Shown here piece by piece: positions 1 to 9,663 of a stretch of DNA of 64,000 nucleotides. The notes under the pieces are model-generated. The model ran no database searches, was not told the DNA's origin, and saw only the letters and a program-made list of their open reading frames with translations. Source of the DNA: Dyadobacter sp. MSC1_007 (GTDB lineage Bacteria; Bacteroidota; Bacteroidia; Cytophagales; Spirosomataceae). The position numbers and the translations under genes are program-made. Location of the stretch: assembly GCF_023667495.1 (NCBI RefSeq), contig NZ_JAMOZL010000010.1, forward strand, positions 62,001 through 126,000, read 5' to 3'. Within the stretch, counting starts at the first letter, position 1, and each line of letters starts with the position of its first letter.

Positions 1-2
1 TT

Positions 3-584
3 GCCATTTTAGATTCGGTCTTCGCCAACGATCAAAAGTATCGTTTGACCGTACATGATACTATCAGTAGATATGGAGTGAATTCCCCTCAGGTTAGTGA
101 AATGAACAGGCTAATCATCGGAATTGACAGCGCCAATATCCACATTGTCACCGCGATACTTGACACTTTCGGTTGGCCGGGGCCGGATATTATTGCGGAA
201 CACGGAAATACAATATTCCTTGTCCTCCAACATTCTGACATTGCCACGCAGCTAAAATACCTGCCGTTAATGAGGGACGCAGTAAAGCGCGATGCAGCAG
301 AACGGAGCTCTTTGGCTTTACTGGAAGATCGCGTCGCGTTGGGCCAAGGACACTGTCAGATATTTGGTAGTCAAATCGGTTTCGACGAAAAATCAAACAG
401 CTATTACGTGCTGCCCTTATTTGATCCTGCCCATGTCGATGAAAGAAGGAAGGAGGTTGGCCTGGGATCTTTGCAGGAATATGTCGATTTCTGGAAAATC
501 ACTTGGGACCATGTCCGTTACCGGAAACAATTGCGAAAACTGGTAGGTAAAAAATCTCTAAAAAAATACGACTGTTTCTTATAA
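3..584 (+). CDS. DUF6624 family protein, 5'-partial
   Basis: The reading frame is open from base 3 with no stop before the window edge, so the start lies upstream and the TTG at 45 is probably not the true start. The C-terminal half has the pattern I associate with the DUF6624 family of Bacteroidota: an early D-Q-K-Y-R element, a FGWPG motif, and a conserved tail around residues 125-150 (PLFDPAHVDERRKEVGLG, then a Tyr/Trp-rich end). The function of DUF6624 is unknown and no catalytic residues are evident. No signal peptide can be judged because the N-terminus is missing. Confidence 0.7.
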   Translation, partial: AILDSVFANDQKYRLTVHDTISRYGVNSPQVSEMNRLIIGIDSANIHIVTAILDTFGWPGPDIIAEHGNTIFLVLQHSDIATQLKYLPLMRDAVKRDAAERSSLALLEDRVALGQGHCQIFGSQIGFDEKSNSYYVLPLFDPAHVDERRKEVGLGSLQEYVDFWKITWDHVRYRKQLRKLVGKKSLKKYDCFL

Positions 585-789
585 ATAGCCGGTATAGTCC
601 CTAGGCTGCGGGCATACCTTCACAGACACGTGGCAGTGCTATCCCCAAAAGGAGACGGTTGTGAAATACTGATGCCCACGTTTTATATTTACACAGAAGC
701 GCGGGTATTAATGCTCCTTATTTTGATCCTTTCCGTTTGTTAACTCCGCTAACATCATCGTCACCTCATTTCTTGAATATCTTACATTG

Positions 790-1140
790 TTAACGTAATC
801 CCTGTGAGCTTATTTCCTTAAACACTGTTTGCACAAAACGCACCGCATATTTTTTGTGCAATTTCAGAAAAAGCTCGTCGATTGTTGATCCAATTAGCAA
901 ATAGTTAGCGGTGTCAACAGAATAAAACTTGTCCCAAATTTCCAAGTATACTTAGAGCGCTTTTTCCAATTTACCTTCCTGTTCGAAATCCTGAGCTTTG
1001 AGCAAGCAAAATTTTCTGTTGAATTCGGAATCTGCGAGTATACCAGGGCTGTTTTTGATGAATTTATTCAGCCTGGATTCCGAGTCCCAACGGGTAACTA
1101 ACCGTATTTCACCGATTCTTAATCGGAAGTTCTTTCTAAT
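790..1140 (-). pseudogene. decayed hypothetical gene with internal TAA
   Basis: On the minus strand one frame reads as convincing protein for 117 codons, interrupted by a single TAA at 952-954. Before it is a stretch ending in QDFEQEGKLEKAL; after it comes VYLEIWDKFYSVDTANYL and a Lys-rich C-terminus ending at a TAA (790-792). The upstream side is closed by an in-frame TAG with no start codon, so the 5' end is also lost. I do not recognise the family. The composition (alternating charged and hydrophobic residues, no low complexity) argues for a real former gene. The remaining 585-789 shows nothing I can interpret. Confidence 0.5.
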
Positions 1141-1306
1141 CTATATCTATTTATCTCTATAAAAATCAAAACGGTAAATGCTAAATTTGTAAATTACAAA
1201 GGTAATGCAATTGATCCGTTCTGATTTTACTTGCAAGATTGCCATTCCAAAGGTGTACCCACTAAATTAAAATAAAAAATTAATTTGCGATTAAACGATA
1301 TTAAAA

Positions 1307-2587
1307 ATGGGGCACTTATGTAAAACCAGCCAGCTTGCCGTGGTCTGCTGCGCCGTTATGGCGCTCGCATTTCTGACCATCCTCTTTCATGAAACCTTGA
1401 ATACTCCGTCGTTCGACGACTATACGGCAACGGTTGCCTTCATCAAGGATTTCTTTTTTCAGAACAAGACGCCGAACGAAAAGTTTGCTATTTTATTCAG
1501 CCGTCACAACGAACACCGTATCCTGCCTTCAAGGCTAATTGCGGTTGGCTATTTCGCTTTATTTAACCGGCTTAATTTTGCACATCTGGCCTACATTCAA
1601 AACTTGTTTCTAATCGGAAGCATAGCTATGGTGTACCGGTTGATGATCCGTCATCATTATCCGTGGCAGCATTCGGTCCTGGTTTGTTCCTCATTCATGC
1701 TAAGCCTCACTTTCTATCAGGTGTCGTTCTACTACTGGGGAGGCATTCAATATTATGCCGTAATTTTCTTTTCGTTGTTGAGTCTGTGTTACCTGGATAA
1801 AGCTTCTGCACCGTCAGACTGGCGTTTTATATCATCTATGCTTTTTGGCGCTATGGCGGTGTGTTCCTTTGGCAACGGCATTGTAACGCCTTTGCTGGGC
1901 TGTGTATTACTGTGGGCTAAGAAACAACGCTCCATGCAAGTCGTTTGGCTTGGTTTCACCTTCCTGTGTGCCCTGGATTTTTTCCTTTCGATGCTTGACA
2001 AGGGCGTGACTCATTCAGCATTCCGTGTTGACTGGATGCTTCGCCTATTGCTCACTTTTTCAGGTAGCTTTCTGTATATCAGACCGCCGGGATTGATTGC
2101 CAGCTACGCCAACATTATTCTGTGTAGTGTGTTCGGCGCCTCCGTAATAGGGTACTGGATGTGGCTTTTCAGGAGCGGTTACGCACGCGCGCGACCATTG
2201 CTTTTCTGCATTTTATCCTTTCCCCTGCTTACTGCGATAATGATAGCCCTTGCGCGCTTTGAGAACAAATCAGCGGGCGGCATCGCACCACGTTACATGT
2301 TTTTTTCAGCCATTATTCCGATTATGGTATTATTGACACTCTGGGATAAGGGACTGCTCGATAAGCGTTGGTTTCCTCGCATTTCCCTGGGGTGCGTGCT
2401 GATCTGGTCGCTTAGTTTTTGGCCCAATTACATCGAATTTCGCCAGATGAATTCAGACATCCGGGCCCGGATTGTCCAATGGGAAAAGGATTCCAGCACT
2501 CGGCTGATCTATTATACCGACCCGATGTTCAGTTCGTCGGTACGAAAATGGGGCCTTGAGAAACATCTTATTGACAGAAAACTATAA
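1307..2587 (+). CDS. polytopic membrane protein, GT-C glycosyltransferase-like
   Basis: 426 residues with about ten hydrophobic segments. The first helix (residues 10-27) is followed by a periplasmic loop carrying PSFDDYTATV and later RHNEHRIL, then helices to about residue 375 and a soluble tail. A first loop with paired acidic residues is typical of GT-C lipid-linked-sugar glycosyltransferases (PMT/DUF2029/GtrII type). That assignment is inferred from topology only. It stands alone between a decayed gene and a secreted esterase, with AT-rich DNA on both sides. A different polytopic membrane function remains possible. Confidence 0.5.
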   Translation: MGHLCKTSQLAVVCCAVMALAFLTILFHETLNTPSFDDYTATVAFIKDFFFQNKTPNEKFAILFSRHNEHRILPSRLIAVGYFALFNRLNFAHLAYIQNLFLIGSIAMVYRLMIRHHYPWQHSVLVCSSFMLSLTFYQVSFYYWGGIQYYAVIFFSLLSLCYLDKASAPSDWRFISSMLFGAMAVCSFGNGIVTPLLGCVLLWAKKQRSMQVVWLGFTFLCALDFFLSMLDKGVTHSAFRVDWMLRLLLTFSGSFLYIRPPGLIASYANIILCSVFGASVIGYWMWLFRSGYARARPLLFCILSFPLLTAIMIALARFENKSAGGIAPRYMFFSAIIPIMVLLTLWDKGLLDKRWFPRISLGCVLIWSLSFWPNYIEFRQMNSDIRARIVQWEKDSSTRLIYYTDPMFSSSVRKWGLEKHLIDRKL

Positions 2588-2772
2588 TGGGCTACGTATC
2601 CAATTCTAACCTGGACGTTTACATCAATAATATTTAAAAAATAATTCAATCCAATAAATCACACTCTGATTCACTGCCTCATTGTAATCCATTTTCCTGC
2701 TTTCTTCTTAATCACGGAAAAATGTTTATCTTGGTGATAAAGCAAAATTGCTACGTCAGCCCCCCTCACTGC

Positions 2773-4767
2773 ATGAAAAAATTTATACTCCTGGTTTTAA
2801 TAATATTTATTGGTTCCTTCATTTTTAAAGCCTATGCGCAACAATCCGGCATAGCAATTCTCGATAAGGTACCTGCCGACATGCAACTTTTTGCGCGGGA
2901 TAGCTCGGATCAGGCGGATGTCGAATTTTTAGGTAGGGCTCAGGTTTCTGGTTATGCGTATTTTTCTGTTGTGAAATACAGGAACAAGACCCGGGACGGC
3001 TATCAAAAAAAGGCGCTCCTATACAACGGTTCGCAAGCTCCTTTCAATTTTACATTCAAAATCAAAGCCGAACTTGCTGAATATGCATTTGAAATTTATG
3101 CATGCAAATCAGGTTCCGATTCCACGCTGATTGCGCGAAGGGATAACATTGTCGCCGGCGATTTTTACCTTATTTACGGGCAGTCCAACGCCGTGGCCTG
3201 GGAAGTTGACTATACATATCGAAACGAATTTGCCCGGACTTACGGTTCATCGGGAGGCGCTGCTATGTGGGGTTTGGCCAACGACATTGGTCAGCGCGTA
3301 GGCATATTTGGCATTGAATTTCAACGCGTGATTGCGGAGAGATATCAGGTTCCAACCTGTGTTCTCAATGGATCAGCGGCGGGCGCATCCCTGATTGATC
3401 TCACTGACAGATCGAGCTTTTACGGTTACCTGCTCAACGGTGCAAGAGAAACCGGATTGTTGCCGTCGTTAAAAGCCATTTTTTACTGGCAGGGAGAAAC
3501 AGAGGCCTCGTCTGACGATCCGCTAACCTGGGCACCACGCTTCGATAAGCTGGTGCAAATGTGGAAGGAGGACTACCCGATGGTCCAAAAAATTTACGTT
3601 TTTCAGCTCCCGCTGTTTGGTGGCGGTCCTTACGACGACCGGATCGGCGTTTTGCGCGAACAACAAAGGACATTGGATCGGAAATACCCCGTCATCCAGC
3701 CTTACACGGCTTTGGGGGCCGAAGGATGGAACGGGTTTCACTATGGTCTGGAGGGATATTTGCAACTGGGCCGCGACCTGGCGGATTTAGCAGGATACAA
3801 CCATTATGGCCAAAAGGAAAAAATCACGTCCCCCAGCTTACAAAAAGCATTTTATTCTACTCCTGAAAAGGACGAGATCACGATGGTTTTTGAAGATTAT
3901 CAGCAAATGGTTTATCCAAAAGACACAACTGCCGTGAACATTGAAGGAAGTTTGGAACCATCTTCCGTTTTCTCCGTGAAAGATTTTTTCTATTTGAATG
4001 CAGAGTGGAAAAAACTGGCTTCCGGGCGAGCAGAGGCTAATAAGATCATTGTAAAACTCAAAGAGGTTGGCAATGATTCTACGATCAAATATTTACCTTC
4101 CAAGTATCATTACTCCGGATTGCTGAGTGCGGCGTGGGTTTATATCGGGCCGTTTCTTAAAAATACAAAAGGACTGCGTGCATTCGCTTTCCACCACAAC
4201 AAGATTTTTCCGTATAAAAATCTGGGCACCATAACGCTGACAGCCGCTGAACAAGATAAACAAGTGGTCCTGAACTGGAACAAGCTGCCAGATGCAACGG
4301 GATATATTTTGGAAAGATTCGAGGCCAGCGATACGCTTGCTGCGCATGAAATCCTGCGTTTTTCCGCAAATCAACTTGCATATACAGATCCATCAGCGAA
4401 AAAAGGCATTGCTTATATTTATAGGATCAGAGGGTACACCGACCAGTCCGAATCAAAGCTGGCGTCCACGACAATAACCAAGCAGAGTGACGACATTGAA
4501 GTTGTACTAGGCGAAGATCCTATACGGGAATTAAGCATTAATGTATATCCCAACCCAGTCACCGACTTAATCAATATTGTTTCTGCCGGATCCGGTATCA
4601 ATTTGGTAGAATTATTCACAATTAATAGCAAAAAGGTTAAGGCCGAGAGTTATGGGAACAAGGATTGGGCAACATTCGATGTGAACCAACTGAGTAGCGG
4701 ACAGTACATTCTCCGGGTTTATTACGGTAATAAAATCAGCACAAGTAAAATTGTTCTGGCGCGTTGA
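2773..4767 (+). CDS. secreted SGNH/sialate O-acetylesterase-like protein with Fn3 and T9SS sorting domain
   Basis: I start at ATG 2773 (MKKFILLVLIIFIG), which begins a clean signal peptide ending near YAQQ; the ATG at 2722 would add 17 residues that spoil it. The catalytic domain is of the SASA/SGNH esterase type: the block I motif IYGQSNAV carries the presumed serine nucleophile, and IFYWQGETEAS matches the family's second block. A fibronectin-III-like domain follows (DKQVVLNWNKLPDATGY), then a type A T9SS sorting domain beginning VYPNPVTDLINIV and ending KIVLAR. It is expected to be exported through T9SS to the surface and to remove acetyl groups from glycans. The substrate is unknown. Confidence 0.75.
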   Translation: MKKFILLVLIIFIGSFIFKAYAQQSGIAILDKVPADMQLFARDSSDQADVEFLGRAQVSGYAYFSVVKYRNKTRDGYQKKALLYNGSQAPFNFTFKIKAELAEYAFEIYACKSGSDSTLIARRDNIVAGDFYLIYGQSNAVAWEVDYTYRNEFARTYGSSGGAAMWGLANDIGQRVGIFGIEFQRVIAERYQVPTCVLNGSAAGASLIDLTDRSSFYGYLLNGARETGLLPSLKAIFYWQGETEASSDDPLTWAPRFDKLVQMWKEDYPMVQKIYVFQLPLFGGGPYDDRIGVLREQQRTLDRKYPVIQPYTALGAEGWNGFHYGLEGYLQLGRDLADLAGYNHYGQKEKITSPSLQKAFYSTPEKDEITMVFEDYQQMVYPKDTTAVNIEGSLEPSSVFSVKDFFYLNAEWKKLASGRAEANKIIVKLKEVGNDSTIKYLPSKYHYSGLLSAAWVYIGPFLKNTKGLRAFAFHHNKIFPYKNLGTITLTAAEQDKQVVLNWNKLPDATGYILERFEASDTLAAHEILRFSANQLAYTDPSAKKGIAYIYRIRGYTDQSESKLASTTITKQSDDIEVVLGEDPIRELSINVYPNPVTDLINIVSAGSGINLVELFTINSKKVKAESYGNKDWATFDVNQLSSGQYILRVYYGNKISTSKIVLAR

Positions 4768-4773
4768 AGCTAC

Positions 4774-4920
4774 CACAAAAGTCAATCCAGGCGATAAGCG
4801 TATGCCATATTTTGCTTCAACCAAATCCTGAATGGTGGCGGCCAGGCGGCGAATGTCGTTCCCATTGCCGCCACCGTTATTGGCCAGCACAAGCGCTTGT
4901 TTCTGGTGCATGCCGATGGT
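4774..4920 (-). pseudogene. murB: murB C-terminal fragment
   Basis: A minus-strand frame reads IGMHQKQALVLANNGGGNG and continues DIRRLAATIQDLVEAKYGI to SPGLTFV. This matches the C-terminal end of UDP-N-acetylenolpyruvoylglucosamine reductase (HKKQALVLVNYGGATG then Q-x-V-x-x-x-F-G-I-x-L-x-P-E in the family). Only about 48 of some 340 residues remain. The fragment has no FAD-binding part and cannot function. It abuts a kinase-like fragment in a different frame at about 4920, so two gene pieces have been joined. The functional murB must lie elsewhere. Confidence 0.6.
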
Positions 4921-5111
4921 ATTTCACCATCGACCCATTCCATGATCAGATAATGATCCGTCTCGTAATCACCGTGTTCTATCAGAGATGGATTTATGAC
5001 GTCATCGAGCGTATTCAGTATATCAATTTCGTTGTAAAAATTCGCCAGTAACTGCGGTGTTTCCTTGCTTGTTTTCAGCAATTTGAGTGCATATAACCGA
5101 ACGCATAATGG
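4920..5111 (-). pseudogene. protein kinase N-lobe fragment (LanKC/Ser-Thr kinase-like)
   Basis: 64 codons on the minus strand, opening just after an in-frame TAG, read as a eukaryotic-type kinase N-lobe. YALKLLK is the beta-3 ATP-anchoring lysine strand. FYNEIDILNTLDD is helix C with its conserved Glu, INPSLIEHGDYETDHY covers the beta-4/5 strands, and LIMEWVDGE is the hinge. The glycine loop and the whole catalytic C-lobe are absent. The frame runs straight into the murB fragment. Similar N-lobes occur in Ser/Thr kinases and in kinase-LanC fusions (class III/IV lanthipeptide synthetases); the fragment alone cannot decide. Confidence 0.5.
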
Positions 5112-5128
5112 CTATACGCATCAAAACA

Positions 5129-5161
5129 AAAGCCCCGCAAATGAATGATTTGCAGGGCTTT
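5129..5161 (-). terminator. Rho-independent terminator of the GH74 gene
   Basis: A 14-nt stem (13 pairs, one C/A mismatch) with a 5-nt loop GAATG lies 24 bases past the GH74 stop codon. Read on the minus strand, the stem is followed by TTTTGTTTTG. Its core (CTGCAAAT-N5-ATTTGC) recurs in the terminator at 46656-46694. Confidence 0.8.
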
Positions 5162-5185
5162 GCTAACTTTCGGTCCCAACTATAA

Positions 5186-8100
5186 CTAATGAACTTTCAC
5201 GATCTTACTAACGACAGATTCACCATTTTTTAGCCTTAACTGCAACAGATATCGTCCTTCGGGATACGTTTTCATATCAAGCTTGTTTGTTTTTAAAACA
5301 CTGGTGAATATCACTTTTCCGGACGGATCGACAACCCGCATATCCACCACCTGGCTCCAATCCGGAAACGAAATAGTCACTTCATCGACAACCGGGTTAG
5401 GATAAACGAAAAGCAGTTTTTTCATTGAAAAATGAACGTTTTCAATACGGCTGTATTCATTGTCCCCGTTCAGGTCGATTTGTTTTAACCGATAGTAATT
5501 GATGCCGGCGATCGGGTTGTTATCCCTGAAATTGTAATGTAAAACACCCGCACTATTGCCTTCACTGCCAGCAGAAGCAACAAATCCGATGGTATTCCAG
5601 TGCGCTGCATCCGACGCGGCCTCCACTTCGAAACCGGCAGATCCGCTTTCGCTGGCGGTGGTCCACGACAGGGTTATTGCGTCCCTATCCTGCGCCGCAT
5701 CAAACCGGACCAGCCGGACAGGGAGCGGATCGGGAACTTCCCCTGACAGTTGGAGCTGATCGATATAGAATACTTGCCCTACCGCACTGCTGCCATTTTG
5801 AATGGTAATTCTTTGGACCAAATCCGCCATAGTCCGGGCGTTTTTCGATCCAAGGCGGGCGGCGGAGTTCAGCGTTAATTCCGACCAGGGTACCACCACT
5901 TTTGTCCATACATTCAAAGGCACCTCGATCTGCTTCACGCTGCTGGCCGGCACGCCGTCACCCGTACTTTCCGTATAAACACGCAGCTTGATGGTAGCAC
6001 CTTCCGACGCCGTCTCTCCGAATACCCAGAATGAAATTCCGCCTTTAAAGCTGCTGATATCAAGCGCCGAATTGTTGTAAAAACTAAGTGCTCCCCAGGT
6101 TTCCGTAGAAGTTACCTTCAATGAAGTCGCTCCCACCTTCACCTGAGCGGTGCTGCTTGCGTCCTGTGTTACCGCATAAGACCAGTTCTGCCATCCGGTT
6201 TGGAGCGCATCTGCATATATTACCTTGTCGGGATTCACCGTAACCGGTGGAATCTCAGCCAGCAATTTAATAGCATCAAAGTTCACAACTACTCCTCCTG
6301 CACCTCCCGTTTCCTGAAACAACACCGATTTAACCTCAGTAGGACTACCCAGGTCCGCCCATGAGATCTTGAAGTAGGTCCACGCTCCGGCCGGAACCGA
6401 GATGGATTTGGGTGTACTTGCCACATCGGAGCTATTCGTAGTCAACACATTCAATTGCACTGCGTTGCCGCCCTCGGCGTAGGCCCAAAAACCAATGCCT
6501 TCCGGATAGGTTACTGTCGAAGGTGCATCGGGTGCATTAGTTACAGCCAATCTGAAACCCTGCCACGCGCCGGTATAGCTTACCTTATAGGCTTTGGAAC
6601 CAACTTTGAGGGGAGCAGTGCTCGCTGCATCCTTCACGCCGGCCCAGGAATTCCAATCGTTCCATCCCGCGAGGATTTCTTCATCGTATAAAACCAGGTC
6701 CGGCGTTGCGGCATTGCTTGTTGTGACTGCCAACGACGCACTGAAATCAGAGGTGTTCCCGGCCGCATCCTTCGCTTTCACGGTCATATTGTAAATGGTA
6801 TTGCCCGAAAGTCCGGATACGGCATAGTTAGTAGCCGCCGTTTCAGCAATTTTCACCCCGTTTCTGTAAACATTATATCCGGTGACACCAATGTTATCGG
6901 TTGAACCGGCCCAGGATAATACAAAACTCGTCTGCGTTATGCTCACTGCCGATAGGTTTACGGGCGTTGAAGGAGCCTCACTGTCGCCACCTGTTTGCGC
7001 AACAGTAGTCGTTGCGTACACCACACCCCGGCAGTTGGTAGCCAGATAAACCCTTCCATACATATTGGGATCGCCCGTGATGTCATTGATACCGCCATAC
7101 TGATGATCAGAATCGTTGATACGCACCCAGGATGCACCCATGTCGGTGGAGCGGTAAAACCCGTAAACTCCTCCCCAAAAGCCTGCGATGTAAACCGCGG
7201 GATGGCTGCTACCGTTGGGCGCTTTGCCGAAACCGACCTTGGAAGCACTGTTTATGCCGACTACTTGTGTATAGTTCGCACCGCCATCTGTGGAATAGTA
7301 CAATCCGGCCGTGTTGCAAATCCAGAGCTCGCCTTCGATGCCCGGCACCGCTTTGATGCCTGTTTTCCATAATTCCCAGCTGAATGCTGTCGGAAGCCCG
7401 GAGGAGGCCACTGCGAAAGTAACCCCGCTGTCTGTACTGCGGTAAATTTTTCCTTCACCAGCATCGTAACCATAAAACTTAGCGGGGTTCACACGGTCGG
7501 CCACCGGTTTAACGCCAGCAGGAAGCCCCGACACAGCAGTCCAGGAAGTTCCGTTACTGGTGGAGTAGAATGCAGCAGCATTAGCAGGCTGCCAAACCAG
7601 CGTATTACCGTCGGACGAGATCGCTATGTTCCCAGCACCTGTTGTTCCCGCGGGGAAGCCGCCGAATGCGGTCCAGTTTACTCCACCATCGTTTGAGTAA
7701 GCGCCATAATTGCCTGAAACAGAATTATGGACACGTACCATTTTACCAGCCACATTCTCGGCGTAGGCAATGGACGTATTGGTACCATAGTGTGGGGACA
7801 GTCGTCCGGAAACCGGGGATTCGTCCAGGTTGGTTTCATGCCGGAAACCGTCAATATCACCCATCGCGCTCACGAGCAGCGGGCCGGAAGCCGGACTTGC
7901 CAGTTCAAGCAAAACGGTTTCTTCGATACCCTTCACTTTGAAATCCCATGTGGGGACAGCGGCCGCCATATTACCCGAATTGAAAACACCATACCCTGTA
8001 ATAAACCACGCATTGTTTTCATTGAAAGGGTCTATGTCCACATCACCGATCCAGTGAGGAGTGGAAGCTGCGCCAAATGGTGCATCCGTATAGGTGTATT

Positions 8101-9193
8101 CGGCGCCGTTCAAGCGTGTCTGCCAGGTTGCACCGCCATCGGTACTCCTGTAAATTTCGTCCCGGGGAGCCCATCTGTCGAGGGTACTAACCACTATCAC
8201 ATCCGGATTACCCGCAGATACGCTGATTCCGCCATATCCACCCTGATCTGTATGCGGGCTCGGCGTAATTTCCGTCCAGGTGCCTGATCCCGTGGCGTAT
8301 TTGAAAACTGCGCCGGCCGTAGCCCCATTGGGGCCGGCTCCGTTCGCGTAAGCAATGTATAAGGTGCCATTGGAAGCCAGTGTGGCATGATGAGGCATGT
8401 ATTCCGTAGTTGCTCCTGCAACAGGCGACCAGCTTTCGCCGCCGTCGGTTGAGCGGTAAAGATTAGGACTGCCGGTAACTGCTACGCCGACATAAATGAC
8501 CTGGCTGGCTACGCCTGCGCTACCACTGGTTTTATCAAAAAGCACAAACGAAATCCCGCCGGATGCGATCGCAGAGGAGCTCACCGGGAAGCTGTTCACT
8601 TTTGTCCAGGTGGAACCGGAATTCACGCTTTTCCATAACCCGTCAGTACTGGATCCCAGAAACAACGTGCTGCCCAGGTTTGGGTCCACCTGCAACCGTT
8701 CTCCCATGGTGCGCCCGTTTTCGTTACCTCCGATTTTAATACTTAACGGACTTCGCGCCCAGGTACTTCCTTTATCAGACGAAGCGTAAACGGCCCCCGT
8801 ACCGCCCCATGATTGCGTGTATAGGCCCGTTAAAATGTATACTTTATTAGCATCGCCCGGATCGGGCGCGATGCTCAATACGCCCATATCGTCGGCGGTA
8901 TTGTTTCCCATAAAATCCGTGATGGCTATCCATTCCTGCGAGGCCTGATTCCAGCGGTATGCGCCGCCCACGTCGGTCCGGGCATAAACCAGGTTTTGCT
9001 CTGCCAAACTATATTCGACGCCCGATACCAATCCACCACCGCCCATGCGCACATTTTTGAATGTATGGACTTCGGAAGTCTGTGAAAAACCCGGAGCAAA
9101 AGTCCAGAAAATCAGCATTAAACTCAGGACAAAAAACCGGTGTGTGGGCCGATGAAACGATAGGAATGTCTGTCTGGTAATCGTTTTTTTCAT
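5186..9193 (-). CDS. secreted GH74 xyloglucan endo-glucanase, multimodular, T9SS
   Basis: 1335 residues. A signal peptide ends near GFSQ (residue 38). The GH74 double beta-propeller (about 42-765) has the hallmark MGGGGLVSGVEYS start. RTDVGGAYRW holds the likely catalytic base Asp74, and the later MGDIDGF block holds the likely acid Asp. Many BNR-type SxDGGxxW turns (YRSTDGGESW, YYSTDGGANY) mark the blades. Then follow an Fn3 domain (about 770-860), two related beta-sandwich modules (about 865-1010 and 1015-1160) that look like a tandem carbohydrate-binding duplication, a pre-sorting beta domain, and a type A T9SS signal (VYPNPVVDEVTIS). It likely cuts the xyloglucan backbone outside the cell. 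It diverges from the regulator at 9724. Confidence 0.88.
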   Translation of the reverse strand: MKKTITRQTFLSFHRPTHRFFVLSLMLIFWTFAPGFSQTSEVHTFKNVRMGGGGLVSGVEYSLAEQNLVYARTDVGGAYRWNQASQEWIAITDFMGNNTADDMGVLSIAPDPGDANKVYILTGLYTQSWGGTGAVYASSDKGSTWARSPLSIKIGGNENGRTMGERLQVDPNLGSTLFLGSSTDGLWKSVNSGSTWTKVNSFPVSSSAIASGGISFVLFDKTSGSAGVASQVIYVGVAVTGSPNLYRSTDGGESWSPVAGATTEYMPHHATLASNGTLYIAYANGAGPNGATAGAVFKYATGSGTWTEITPSPHTDQGGYGGISVSAGNPDVIVVSTLDRWAPRDEIYRSTDGGATWQTRLNGAEYTYTDAPFGAASTPHWIGDVDIDPFNENNAWFITGYGVFNSGNMAAAVPTWDFKVKGIEETVLLELASPASGPLLVSAMGDIDGFRHETNLDESPVSGRLSPHYGTNTSIAYAENVAGKMVRVHNSVSGNYGAYSNDGGVNWTAFGGFPAGTTGAGNIAISSDGNTLVWQPANAAAFYSTSNGTSWTAVSGLPAGVKPVADRVNPAKFYGYDAGEGKIYRSTDSGVTFAVASSGLPTAFSWELWKTGIKAVPGIEGELWICNTAGLYYSTDGGANYTQVVGINSASKVGFGKAPNGSSHPAVYIAGFWGGVYGFYRSTDMGASWVRINDSDHQYGGINDITGDPNMYGRVYLATNCRGVVYATTTVAQTGGDSEAPSTPVNLSAVSITQTSFVLSWAGSTDNIGVTGYNVYRNGVKIAETAATNYAVSGLSGNTIYNMTVKAKDAAGNTSDFSASLAVTTSNAATPDLVLYDEEILAGWNDWNSWAGVKDAASTAPLKVGSKAYKVSYTGAWQGFRLAVTNAPDAPSTVTYPEGIGFWAYAEGGNAVQLNVLTTNSSDVASTPKSISVPAGAWTYFKISWADLGSPTEVKSVLFQETGGAGGVVVNFDAIKLLAEIPPVTVNPDKVIYADALQTGWQNWSYAVTQDASSTAQVKVGATSLKVTSTETWGALSFYNNSALDISSFKGGISFWVFGETASEGATIKLRVYTESTGDGVPASSVKQIEVPLNVWTKVVVPWSELTLNSAARLGSKNARTMADLVQRITIQNGSSAVGQVFYIDQLQLSGEVPDPLPVRLVRFDAAQDRDAITLSWTTASESGSAGFEVEAASDAAHWNTIGFVASAGSEGNSAGVLHYNFRDNNPIAGINYYRLKQIDLNGDNEYSRIENVHFSMKKLLFVYPNPVVDEVTISFPDWSQVVDMRVVDPSGKVIFTSVLKTNKLDMKTYPEGRYLLQLRLKNGESVVSKIVKVH

Positions 9194-9632
9194 AAGTAAA
9201 TTTTATTTATACACTTAAACAATTGCAGAAATTTCCCTGGATAATGATAGGCGAAGGTTGATGCCTTTCTTTTATCCAAAAATATCTTGGACAAATTTAG
9301 ATTCGATCTGTATGACAGAGGGGTACGTTTTGTTCCAAATTAGGGGTCCAAATGTTTCCTGTTGAAGGAAATTTGAAATACTTCTTGTTTTAGGGGACAC
9401 TTATGTCATTGACGACGCCATTGAAAAAGGATATAGGGTTTCCCGGAAAGAAAAAAGCGCTCTGTAAGTCATTAAACCCCGCAGGTCGCCTGTATAAAAG
9501 TATTTATCGGTGTATCAAGAGTTTTTATGAGGTTGAAAATCGACCTGAGTAGCCTATTTTAGCCCATGCGCGGCCCAGCAAGCAGGGATGCTTAAAGAAT
9601 TGCACAAAAGCATAAAATATTTAGAGTTTTCC

Positions 9633-9662
9633 TTGCTTCGTCGTATTTTCCATTTATATTTG
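9633..9662 (+). promoter_or_regulatory. Bacteroidota sigma-70 type promoter for the XRE-cupin regulator
   Basis: TTG at 9633-9635, exactly 19 bases, then TATATTTG at 9655-9662. This fits the Bacteroidota consensus (-33 TTTG/TTG, -7 TAnnTTTG) and lies 61 bases before the ATG at 9724. The rest of 9194-9632 holds no gene I can see. A CAAATTTA at 9292-9299 is a possible -7 box for the GH74 gene on the minus strand, without a convincing -33 partner. Confidence 0.7.
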
Positions 9663-9663
9663 C

